The notes below the pieces were generated by a model that saw only the letters and a program-made list of their open reading frames with translations, made no database searches and was not told the origin of the DNA. Below, one piece after another: positions 1 to 8,845 of a DNA stretch of 64,000 nucleotides (position 1 is the stretch's first letter; each line of letters opens with the position of its first letter). The DNA is from Saussurea involucrata (Eukaryota; Streptophyta; Magnoliopsida; Asterales; Asteraceae): positions 50,707,617 through 50,771,616 of the forward strand of contig CM066326.1 in assembly GCA_033807775.1 (NCBI GenBank), read 5' to 3'. A program made the position numbers and the translations under genes.

Positions 1-2245
1 GAACGATGGAAATTCAGATGGGTCGAAGAGTAATCTTGCAAAGAAGCCCGCTTTAAAGAAAGGCAACCATATGAGCATGTGGCACATGATTCATCGGCAT
101 ATGGTATCTGGTCTTGCAGCGGACTCTGGAGACGAAATACCTCAACAAGTAGATGACAAAAAGAAATCGAGCGTTGAAGATGCAAGCACTTCTCGTCTAA
201 CGAAAGGTTTGTAATTTATTTTCTTTCTTGTCACTACAACAAAATCAGTTGGAATAAGTTTTTTTTAAGACAATTTTGAAATAAAGCGTCCTATTAGTCT
301 TTTTATATGACATTCTTTGAAAAAGATATGCTCATAGGACGCTTTTTAAAAAGTGTCCTATCTACATATGATACTTTATTTTAAGTGTCGGAAAAACCTT
401 GTTAGGATGCTTAAATACGTTCTAACATCATATTGTAACACCTCTATATAGGACACATAATTGTTTGATCTTATAAATATAAGGGGTCAGGTTCAGGGAA
501 AACCGCAAAAAAATGAAAAACTGAGGAACCTCTGATAACCGGTATGCACATGTTCATACTAGTAATTTATAAGCAATTTTTCTGGTATGCACATGTGCAT
601 AAAAACCAAAAAAAACAACTTCAATTACTTGTATGTACATGTGCTTACCGTCCAAATGAATGGGTAACAGGGTGTTCTTTAGTTTTTCATTTTTTTGGGG
701 TTTTCCCCGGAATCTCCCTCCAAATATAAGTTCTATAAATCAGTCTATTATGACATTTAGACATCTTTACCGACCTATAAAACCGAGCTTGTTGTAATGT
801 TAATTTTTGGGATCGTCTAAGCAAAGGGTTCTCATTTTAATGTGATTTCCTCAGATTTTGACGATGCTGCGAGTCAAGAGACCGAGATCCGAAAGATGTT
901 TGCAATCAAGCTCGTGAGAGAAGCAATCGAGAAGATCCTACTTCCAGAAGTTCAAGATGATCAATCCACCACAAGTGAAGTTATCTCCGAACAAAACCTA
1001 TCAGAAAACAGTCGAAATGGAGGTGAAATAACTAGTGATCCAAAAGACGAACCTCACGCCGATAACGATAAAGCTCAAGAACAATCCGTAATGGAGGAAC
1101 AGGTAGAAACGAAAACGGAAAAAAGAACACCAAAGAGCTGGAGTTACTTAAAGAAAGTTATCCTTCTGACGAAGTTCGTTAAGGAACTAGAAAAGGTGAA
1201 GAAATTCAATCTGAAGAAACCTATACATCTTCCATTGGCACCAGAACCAGAATCCGAAACGGTTTCGTTAAGACGTCAGAAAACCGGCGATAAGAAAAAC
1301 GCCGATGAATGGATGCTTGATTACGCTCTTCAAAAGGTCGTTAGCGAACTCGCTCCAACTCAGAAAAAGAAAGTCGCGTTGCTCGTAAAAGCTTTCGAAA
1401 CCGTGGCCCCCGCCCATGAGGATCCACAAGATTCTAGATCGAATGCCCAACTCCAAAGGGTTGGTTCCGAAACGAAAGTTAAATTTCAAGAGATAAAAAT
1501 GACTCCAAATGTTGGATTGAGTTCGTTTTCTGAACGGTCTGAGGAGAAGAAAGAATCAAGATTCGATTTTGGTGACGGAAACCAGTTGGAGAAAGAAAAA
1601 CGCATTAAAATGTGGCATATGATATACCAACATGTGGCAACGGATATCGCTACCAAAATCGGATCGGAGATACTTCTTGACGGAGAAGAATCGACGAGTA
1701 GTGAAGAGAAGAATTTGCAAGAAGTCGAAGATCATACCAAAAGAAAGCACGGGTTTCGGTTCACTGATGCCGTTAAGCTCGTAAGAGAATCGGTTGATGA
1801 AATCCTTCTCGATTCTTCACAAGAAACGCAATCGGTTGCAAGTGACGTAGCCTCCGATCACGAAGAACTCACGGAAAACGTTGAAAAAGATGAAAATAAG
1901 AAAGCGGAAATTGAGGGATCATTTGGGAACAGATTACAGCAGCAGAAGTCTAAGAATTGGAGTAAGTTGAAGAAATTGATTTTGCTTAAACGATCGATTA
2001 AGGCGTTAGAAGGGTTTCGGAGACTGAAACCGCAAACCCCTGAACGAAAAATCTTGATAGATGAGACGGAAGAAGAAAGAGTGGAATTAAGGCGTCAAAT
2101 GATGGACGAAAGGAAGAAAGCAGAGCAGTGGATGCTGGATTATGCAGTTCAACATATCGTCACCAAGCTGACTCCGGCTCGTAAAAAGAGAGTCTCGATG
2201 CTCGTTGAAGCTTTCGAAGCAGTCGTCCCGCTTCCGGAAATTTGA
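1..2245 (+). CDS. Plant calmodulin-binding protein, PICBP-like (3' part, two exons)
   Basis: Exons 1-206 and 855-2245, TGA stop at 2243-2245; the 5' part lies outside the window. The first exon reads in frame from base 2. It ends after one base of a codon (donor AAAG|GTTTGT), and the acceptor CTCAG|ATTTTG restores the frame, giving a continuous ~530-residue C-terminal region. It holds a repeated module: a short MWHMI helix, a KLVRE.(I/V)..IL helix, then a basic W(S)(Y/K)LKK(V/L)ILL segment followed by WMLDYA..(K/H)(V/I)V..L.P..KK(R/K)V..LV.AFE. The last part is the plant calmodulin-binding domain. One such domain covers about 1130-1415 and the second about 1945-2240, ending at the stop. The family binds Ca2+/calmodulin; PICBP proteins are linked to defence signalling, so that role here is inference. 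The acidic Glu/Ser-rich linkers look disordered. The module order is clear; orthology to PICBP itself is likely but untested. Confidence 0.85.
232..799. mobile_element. Possible CACTA-type nonautonomous element in the intron
   Basis: The segment starts CACTACAACAAAA and ends CTTGTTGTAATG, an imperfect inverted terminal repeat of the CACTA type. Short subterminal motifs recur in both orientations (GCGTCCTAT, ATAGGACGC, AGTGTCCTA), as in CACTA subterminal regions. No matching 3-bp target duplication is visible (TGT versus TTA), so the ends may be eroded. Confidence 0.4.
483..721. mobile_element. Foldback MITE, family A copy 1, 8-bp TSD
   Basis: The ends are long inverted repeats: GGGGTCAGGTTCAGGGAAAA at the left against GGAGGGAGATTCCGGGGAAA read from the right, both followed by an A-run and ATGAAAAACT. 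The element is flanked by the perfect 8-bp direct repeat AAATATAA (475-482 and 722-729), consistent with hAT-type target duplication. The centre repeats GTATG(C/T)ACATGTGC. It has no coding capacity. Confidence 0.8.
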
Positions 2246-2329
2246 AACACCGATGAATCTACAAGGACCATGTTCAAGATTTCTTGAATTAGAGGTATCT
2301 TTCCAAATGATGATTATAATTATACTTTT
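2246..2329 (+). other. 3' UTR / downstream flank of the calmodulin-binding gene
   Basis: Noncoding sequence after the stop, up to the first retrotransposon-like sequence. No strong AATAAA signal is visible, so the polyadenylation site is undetermined. Confidence 0.4.
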
Positions 2330-2674
2330 ATTGGAGTCCCACATCTGCTAGACACAAGATTATTCTCACACGATCCTTCGTCTATATCTATATCTATATA
2401 TATACATCTATAGAGGGAGGTTCAGTGGAAAACCTCAAAAAACTGGAAAACTGAGGAACACCCTAATTTACTTGTATGAACAAGTGCATACCGTCCAGAT
2501 TAAGGGCTACCAAGGTGTTCCTCAGTTTCCTTTTTTTTTTAGGTTTTCCCCTGAACCTGACCCTCTATATATGTGTGTGTGTGTGTGACTTTCCCCTCTT
2601 TTTATGACTCTTTTAGAGAGAGAAAATCTTAACCCTTGGAGTTTATATGTATCATAACATGGTATCAGAGCCAA
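2330..2674 (+). repeat. TRIM-like LTR remnant with initiator-Met primer-binding site
   Basis: TTGGAGTCCCACATCTGC near 2333 resembles the start of plant TRIM LTRs (TGTTGGAGTCCCACATC). The segment ends ATAACA, directly followed by TGGTATCAGAGCC (about 2662-2674), the iMet-tRNA primer-binding site. A family-A MITE sits inside. A second TRIM-like piece lies at 3371-3595. Most of the LTR is too diverged for a confident pairing. Confidence 0.45.
2413..2565. mobile_element. Foldback MITE, family A copy 2
   Basis: The ends GAGGGAGGTTCAGTGGAAAA and, from the right, GAGGGTCAGGTTCAGGGGAA match the intronic copy at 483-721, including the following A-run and the ACTGAGGAAC box. It is shorter (about 153 bp). 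The flanks are TA-rich, so the target duplication cannot be read reliably. Confidence 0.7.
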
Positions 2675-3089
2675 AGTCTAGCACCACCTAGGGACTCGAC
2701 ATACTCTTTTGCTTCCATTCTTGAGGGCATCATAATATCATATAACCTTGTGTTGATGCTTATCTAATGCGCAGGTATGACAAGGTTGAATCAACTCGGA
2801 GGAGGAATCGTGTTGCAGTTTGTTATCAATGCCCGAAATCTACAAACTAGTATACAAGGTACATAGAAATCGAGTGACATTTATACATTCGTTGAGCGTA
2901 GAATGGTTTTTGTCAGTTGTAAAAATTATTCTTTAGCATTTTTTTGTCCAAGTTTGTTCACAATTAGAGATCCTGAATACCATCACATTGTTTGGTTTGT
3001 TGTTTGTATGTGAAATATAGCTATGATCTTGTTCTTCATCTCCTGTTGCTGAGTAATTTACTTGGTCTGTTTTAATGGTGATTCAATTT

Positions 3090-3325
3090 ATTATTAGCTG
3101 AAAAACTAGTTGGCTAATAAGCTAGTTGTTAGTTGATAAGTTGGAATGTTTGGTGAAAACTGGTTAATAAGCTAGATGATAATGTAAATGATCTAAAAGG
3201 ACATGTTAAAAGAGTTAATTGGAAAAAAAGTGGAAAATATCTTTTTGAGCTTATGGAAATGCTACTTAAAATAACTTCTTAAAAAACTAGCTTATGGCTT
3301 GTCAAACGATACCTTTTTAGTAAGC
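3090..3325 (-). mobile_element. Harbinger-like MITE remnant related to the one at 55601-56425
   Basis: The reverse complement of the right end reads GGTATCGTTTGACAAGCCAT and continues into AAGCTAG, matching the terminus GGCATCGTTTGACAAA plus AAGCTAGC at 55601. Multiple AAGCTAG/CTAGTT motifs fill the body. The left end is poorly defined. Confidence 0.45.
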
Positions 3326-3370
3326 CAAAAAAGCTAGTTTATGGAGTAATCTAATGGGATTCTACATACT

Positions 3371-3595
3371 CACATGGTATTGGAGCCAAAGACTCGACAC
3401 TCTAAGACAACTAGAGCCCGTATAGCTTCTTTTGGAGGCGGCGTGTTGGAGTCTCACATATCTACTAGACTTGAAACATTTCTCCTCAATATATGTTGAA
3501 ATCTTTCTTCTCTCTTCAAATGCTCTTTTGAAGAATCATCTAATGATGTTCAACATATTCTTACACTCACTATAAGAATCACATGGTATAACCTA
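3371..3595 (+). repeat. Second TRIM-like remnant (PBS, short internal segment, LTR)
   Basis: CACA|TGGTATTGGAGCC is a mutated iMet primer-binding site. It is followed by ~70 bp ending in the purine-rich TTTTGGAGGCGGCG and then by TGTTGGAGTCTCACATATC, a TRIM-type LTR start. This PBS - short internal - polypurine - LTR order is typical of TRIM elements. The 3' LTR would end near 3594 (AATCACA). Confidence 0.45.
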
Positions 3596-4303
3596 TTCGA
3601 AGCGAAGCGATCACTTGGTCACCATGAATCGTAAATTTACATAGATCCGTTGGCAATGCCGATTACCCAAAACTCTAAAGATGTTGAATTAGCCCAAATG
3701 ACCAAATCATGAAGAATAGAAAGATGAAGATGAGAATACATATACCTATTGATAATGCGGATGTGAAGTTGTCAAGTTATATTGTAATTCTTAATTACAT
3801 GGGAAAATGTCACATCATAATCAACTGATGTTACTTAGGCTAATAATAAAACCATTTATCGAGTAAAATGGGCACAAATTTAAGATAATGGAATGTTTGT
3901 TATTTTAAATCAAAACTAAGACAAATATCCTTGCATTTTGATTCAAATTGCTCTTTTTCATTGTGTTTCGGTTTTCTAAAGATCGAAGATGAATTTGATA
4001 AATCAATAAAGTTGTCATTGAAAACAAAGATGAGAAGGATATATCTTTTAATCATTTTACTTTGCTTTTAAAACCGTTATAAAAAATACTAGTAAAAGTG
4101 TTTTCATCCAAATGCATCATTCTTTCTACAAGTTTTTTCTGTGTGTCAAAACTGGGTTTTCTGCAATTTTAATTTTTCTTTTACCAGTTTCAATCACTAA
4201 TCAAATTTAATAAATGAAATTGTCGACTTTAATTCAATCTTTCGTCTTCTCCTTTCGGGTTTCTTCGACTTTTTCTATATTGATACTGTTATAATAAGAT
4301 AGA
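3596..4303. other. Noncoding AT-rich stretch
   Basis: No ORF, RNA gene or clear repeat boundary was recognised here. The composition is AT-rich like the rest of the intergenic DNA. Confidence 0.4.
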
Positions 4304-5340
4304 GAGTAAACTCTAGTTTTGGTCCTTGTGTTAGTCTCGATCTCGAAAGGAATGGCAGAAAACCTAACAAGTTTTACTTAATTTTTAGTTCATAATGATA
4401 ACAATATCAAGAATTACACTCAGAGAACAAGATTGATGCAGAAAGGAAACTAAACTAGCCTACCCAATCTTTCACTCGTATTTCAAGAACTCAACTAGCA
4501 CTAAGAAATTTATGCTTTTTGAGAGGGGTAGTCGATTTATGCTATTCACATAGAGAGCTATTAGGAAGTGGAACCTTGCATGAGAATGGAACTCTGCCTT
4601 AAAACGACCATGTCCATTAAATGCATGGACACACATGTCACCTGGGAATAAGATGTTCAATGTTGACTTCAGAACTTTGGAGAGTTATTTCATCATACAA
4701 GGTAAAAGGATTTGTCGTTGGGACTTATTGCAGATATTTCTGAAAGGCCACATCAAGAGCATATTAAGTACCAAGTTGGTGAGATTTGGTTAAGAGTTCC
4801 TGCATGTGTATCTTTAGATGTATCGACGGATAGTCTAGTTAACTATCCGATCAAGCAAATTAGCTAAACAGAGAGAAGGCTTGGTGCACAAGTCGAATAG
4901 TAGATCTTTGATCCACATCGGCTAATCTACTTCTTGAGATATCAACCACTCTTCGATGCTTCCGATCTGATTACGTTCATACCTAACATTTAAAAATAAA
5001 ATAACCAAAATCTATCAAAGTACAACACTATAACTATTTGAAGATTAATATGAGAGTCTTCAACAACTCTATCGGTGACCCAACACCTAGAGGTTTAATG
5101 AAACGTCTAAAAGTGGGACCTGAACTTTGATAAGTCTAGAAATCATCCTTGTAGTTCTCATTTTGCTCTAAAAGTGGTCCCTTGTCACTAACTTTACTAA
5201 TAATCTTTTGTTAGAATGAGGGACAATTTGTCCTTTTACCCATTTCCTTCAATGAGAGTGGTCCTTTGTCACTAACTCTGCTGATAATCTTTGTTAGAGT
5301 AAGGGACATTTTTGTCTTTTTACCCATTGTCTTAATTTTA
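4304..5340 (-). repeat. Dispersed GAGTAAACTC-end repeat, copy 1, split by a 762-bp insertion
   Basis: 4304-4330 (GAGTAAACTC then TTTTGGTCCTTGTG) and 5093-5340 together match, in reverse, the sequence ending at 50162 and the one ending at 34396: end motif, 'ggacctgaactttgataag' block, then CTTTTACCC-type tail. The expected junction CCTTGTGGTTTA is split between 4330 and 5093, so 4331-5092 was inserted later. The insert shows no ORF I recognise. An internal ~75-bp segment around GTGGTCC(C/T)TTGTCACTAAC is duplicated at 5170 and 5255. The family identity (possibly MULE-like) is uncertain. Confidence 0.5.
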
Positions 5341-5391
5341 TTTTCAAAAATTAACGGTGTGTGTATACGTACATACATACGTATGTATATT

Positions 5392-6022
5392 TTTTTTTTA
5401 GAGGAATAAGCCCAGGCAATATTATAAAAACTGAGAAAAATACAAGCAAATGGCAAAAAGCCAAGTCCAACGCCAAATGGCAAAGCAAAAAAAACTCTAA
5501 AACATCACCATACCAAGCCACTAACAACCAAAAAGAGCAAAGGCTAACCAAAGAAAAATAACTAGAAAACGTAATAATAGACGAATGCCTCCACAAGAGA
5601 GCCCAAAAAACATCCAGCCGAGAATCCACACGATGCCAATTACGTTCCCGCAACATGGAGCCGAGTCTGTCGTTTACGTGTCCGCCATGTCTCCCGCGTC
5701 CTAACCACATCCAAGATCTCTTTAGCAAGTTGCTCTTGAGTCCGCTGCTGATCCGTGAACGTACGCTTGTTCCTTTCTTGCCAAATAAAGTACACCAAAG
5801 CTGCAAGTGCCAATCGATGTAAAAGATACTTCGGGCGTCTTTGCACATCTCCAAAAGCAAGCAACATTTCATCCCACGAACTAGGAAAACCAACCCAGTT
5901 AATCTCCCACGTCACCCGCGTCCAAACATCCGAAGAGAAGGGGCATCGAAAGAATAAGTGCGAATGAGAGTCTTCACACACCCCACATAAGGCACACCGA
6001 AGATCCGGGGGGTCATGCTTCC
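5392..6022 (-). mobile_element. 5'-truncated LINE (non-LTR retrotransposon) with 13-bp TSD
   Basis: On the minus strand, 6022 to about 5640 encodes the zinc-binding C-terminal domain of plant LINE reverse transcriptases (zf-RVT). Visible pattern: CALCGVCEDSHSHLFFRCPF..DVW, then W..LA..ALVYFIWQERNKRTF. A frame change near 5640-5890 leads into a hydrophobic C-terminal tail. The 3' end is a short poly-A (T run at 5391-5399 on +). The 13-bp sequence ACGTATGTATATT flanks the element at 5379-5391 and 6023-6035. This is the signature of target-primed insertion. It landed in an ACGT/ATGT microsatellite. Only the last ~630 bp of the element was inserted, so it is dead on arrival. Confidence 0.88.
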
Positions 6023-6035
6023 ACGTATGTATATT

Positions 6036-6192
6036 GTTATGTATCTTATATATGTATGTATGTATCATACGTATGTACGTAGATACGTGCATATGTATGT
6101 ATGTATGTATGCATGCATGTATGCATGCATGCATGTATGTATGTATGCATGTATGTATGTATGTATGTATGTATGTATGTATGTATGTATGA
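6036..6192. repeat. (ATGT)n/(ATGC)n microsatellite
   Basis: About 150 bp of ATGT tetranucleotides interspersed with ATGC. It reads as a meaningless Met-Tyr-Val-Cys repeat in all + frames. Similar ACGT/ACAT units lie left of the LINE at 5365-5390, showing that the LINE inserted into the tract. Confidence 0.9.
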
Positions 6193-6593
6193 GGTTGGCC
6201 AAGCCGCGCAAGGTAGAAAGGGTGGTTTTCCCGACGATTGCATGAAAGGTCTCGTCCGTGTGAGATTGTATATATATATATATATATATATAAGGAAAGG
6301 TTCAAATGAGAAGTTTCAAAATTTTGAGAAGGTGAGAAGAGATCTCAACCAGATTTTTTAATGACTCAGATTTAAAGAGGAAAATATGTAAATATAAGAA
6401 AATTTGTGACTAATTTAAAGACGTAAGAAAGTTTAGGGGAATTTTGAAACTTTGTGTAATTAAACCATTAATCTTAACCATTAAATCACTAATCCACTCA
6501 TTTTTCAAAAAGATTACCCACTTTCTTTTTAAGTAAAAATTAGAGTACCCATTTTTTAAAAATTATATTATCTAAAATATGGTAAGTATTTTA
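6193..6593. other. Noncoding flank left of the nested LTR block
   Basis: A (TA)n run at about 6270-6292 is followed by AAGGAAAGGTTCAAATGAGAAG, similar to the terminus of the palindromic MITE at 35092 (AGGTTCAATAGAGAAG). This may be one arm of a relative. The rest is AT-rich without ORFs. TTTTA at 6589-6593 is the left target duplication of E1. Confidence 0.5.
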
Positions 6594-6936
6594 TGTTGGG
6601 TCATCAAAGATTTGAAGATAACCTTCTGATCTCCTTACATTATTTGAAAAACACATTTTTTATACTTAGAGAAATTTTAGGTTCTTTGTAATAGCTTAGT
6701 CATACTATCAATGTTCGGTGAAGTAAAAGATCAGCCGAAATCAAGAAGAAGTAAATCTACCAATGCGGATTGAAGATGGACTTCTTAATCTAACTGTTCT
6801 ATGTGTTCTATGTGTAATTCTTGATTTAAATATTTTCAATAAAAGAATTAATTAAAGTGAAAAAAATGTGTATTGTATTCAACCCCCCCCTTCTACAATA
6901 CATGTTCTTGTTCTTATTAGCCATCTGGGATTAACA
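6594..6936 (+). repeat. E1 5' LTR, internally deleted (343 bp)
   Basis: It matches both ends of the 996-bp right LTR but lacks about 650 bp between ...GGACTTCT and AATCTAA(C/T)TGTTC, with a few bases of possible microhomology. The missing segment covers most of U3/R of the right LTR. A C8 tract follows AATAAAAG near the 3' end, as in the other LTR (C10). Confidence 0.88.
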
Positions 6937-6938
6937 AG

Positions 6939-6950
6939 TGGTATCAGAGC
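6939..6950 (+). promoter_or_regulatory. E1 primer-binding site (iMet tRNA)
   Basis: TGGTATCAGAGC begins 2 bases after the end of the 5' LTR and is complementary to the 3' end of plant initiator-Met tRNA. Confidence 0.85.
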
Positions 6951-6982
6951 AGAAAGTTTAATCTCAATAAACTTGATATGCA

Positions 6983-6992
6983 ATGGCTGCTT
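6983..6992 (+). pseudogene. E1 gag start codon fragment
   Basis: ATGGCTGCTT is the first ten bases of E1 gag, cut off by the E2 insertion. The reading frame resumes exactly after the second TGCTT copy, at 15287. Confidence 0.8.
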
Positions 6993-8829
6993 TGTAACAC
7001 CCGTGATTTTCGGGTAAGTACGACTTTGATTCAGGAGGAATCGATCTTGTAAGGAAATTATGGAAAATAGGATTTGGAGTTAAATCCTAGTTTTTATTGT
7101 CTTGTTGGATGGGGAATTCGAATACGAGTCCAACGGTCCTTATAATAAGGGTGTGAGTCCTTTGGGAAACCCTTTTTGTTTAACCCGTGATGAGTTTTGG
7201 GGTTAATGATGATTTTGAAGTATAGCTTGCCTAAACAAAGTTTAAATGTGTTTTTGACCGACATATGGGTCTAGCAAGCTTGGAGCACTTTGCTCGGTTT
7301 TGATTTTGAGATAGTCTTGGGACATTTGTCCGGTTTAAATGGCTCGATGTGGAGTCTTATTTACGGGTTGCTTTTATTGCACCGTGTTGCACATTATTGC
7401 ACGTTGTTGATAATTTACATGCTCAGGGTGGAGTCTAGGATGTGTTATGCTTAATTGCATTTTCATTTGCATGAGGTGACGTCAATAAATGATCATTAGA
7501 TCTTTGAGCAGAGGGCTCAGTTTTGGACTCAATTGAGTCTTGAGGGCATTTGCCCGGTTTTAATAAGCTCGACGTGGGCTTGGGGTTTGCATTGCATGAG
7601 TTGCATCATATTTGAGGTTTACATGATTTGAATGCATTGGTTATTCTTTTGATGTCATGTATAAATTTTAAGTTAAGTAAGCTTGTTGTGGATGGTGGGT
7701 TTGCCAAGGTAAAGACCTAGTATGGTTGAACTTGGTGGTTTTAAATGGACTAAAGACCTAGTATGGTTGATGTCTAAGAGGGGCTAAAGACCTAGTATGG
7801 TTGATGCCAAAGACGGACTAAAGACCTAGTATGGTTGATGTCTAAGATGGGCTAAAGATCTAGTATGATTGATGCCGAGGACTGACTAAAGACCTAGTAT
7901 GGTTGATGTCATCCGTTTTCCACATCCAAGAAGCTTACTTGCATTTATTTAATCGTGGTATAATTTATGTGTTTGCCACATTCGATGAGATCGGGTTTTC
8001 CCCGTTACCAAAGGGTGTTGATTTCGGGTATTTTATCTATTCACGTTGTTGCGGTTATATTACATGCATTTGGATGTTTTAACTGCTGGAGTTTTAGCTT
8101 ATGATATTTGGGTCTTAATACATTTTACGCTTGCGTGAGTTTTGCTTCGTATTATGTTTCCAATGAAAGATTTTATTTAAATAGATGTTGTCCATGTTTT
8201 AAGGGTTGAGTATGTATTGTCAACCGTGTTCGAAGGTTTTGCCTAAAACTAGAATTATTCAATTTGAGTGAGTTGGGATTGTAACTCATTTTTTTAGGAA
8301 AACGCTTTACACTTTTGGGATGGATTCCCATGGATTTTGAGTGCGTTGGAAAATGAGTCATTTATGTTTTTTGGGAAATCTTTTTGGGAATGATAGTCTC
8401 TGTCGCAAGCTTTCATTAAAAGATTTATTTAAATCATGACTAGGATTATTAATTGTCGATTTATGATTTTATATAGTCATGATAAAATGCTTGAACTCAC
8501 TAGGCGTAAGCCTAACCCCTTTTATTTGTCGGCATGTGCAACAGGCTCAGGTTGGGGTAGCTCTAGCTACATTGTGAAGTGGCGAGTGCTAGTAATGTGC
8601 ACGAGAGGTGAATAGCTTAAGTTATGTTTCCGCATTTACCCTTGGGAAGTAGCACTTGTGTTTGGATTAAGTGATGTCCGAAGCGAGTTTAGTTTTGGTA
8701 ATGAGACTTGTGTTGTACGCGTTGTTTGGAGATAACCATAGTTTGTAATTTGAGGTATTTTACCTAATGTTTCAGATGTAATATTGAAAATTTTAATTAG
8801 TTGCTCTTTCCAAATTTGAGGGTGTTACA
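6993..8829 (+). repeat. E2 5' LTR (1837 bp, internally deleted)
   Basis: It is near-identical to the right LTR (roughly 1% differences by eye over the shared part), but about 980 bp present in the right copy is missing at position ~7140, between CCAACGGTCCT and TATAAGGGTGTGAG. The lost part corresponds to 12613-13595 and contains the likely leader, so this copy probably cannot start normal transcription. Confidence 0.88.
7711..7912 (+). repeat. Tandem repeat in E2 5' LTR (AAGACCTAGTATGGTTGA units)
   Basis: Six imperfect 32-40-bp units built on TAAAGA(C/T)CTAGTATG(G/A)TTGA, with alternating spacers (GTCTAAGAGGGGC, GCCAAAGACGGAC). The same array is at 14160-14360 in the other LTR. Confidence 0.9.
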
Positions 8830-8832
8830 AGT

Positions 8833-8845
8833 TGGTATCAGAGCC
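8833..8845 (+). promoter_or_regulatory. E2 primer-binding site (iMet tRNA)
   Basis: TGGTATCAGAGCC lies 3 bases after the LTR end. Confidence 0.85.

Larger units (their letters stand above)
207..854 (+). other. Intron of the calmodulin-binding gene
   Basis: The GT-AG intron interrupts a codon after its first base; splicing 206 to 855 keeps the frame open. The intron is mostly transposon-derived: a CACTA-like end pair (232 and 799) encloses a foldback MITE (483-721). Confidence 0.8.

Noticed and set aside
4472..4660. Minus-strand 62-codon ORF
   Set aside because: No start context, no family motif, and located in an insertion within a repeat.
6015..6305. Met-Tyr-Val-Cys or Ile-His-Thr-Tyr repeat proteins on both strands
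   Set aside because: Pure products of the ATGT microsatellite.
7711..7912. CRISPR-like array
   Set aside because: Repeat and spacer both belong to imperfect 32-40-bp LTR repeats with non-unique spacers, in a plant retrotransposon.
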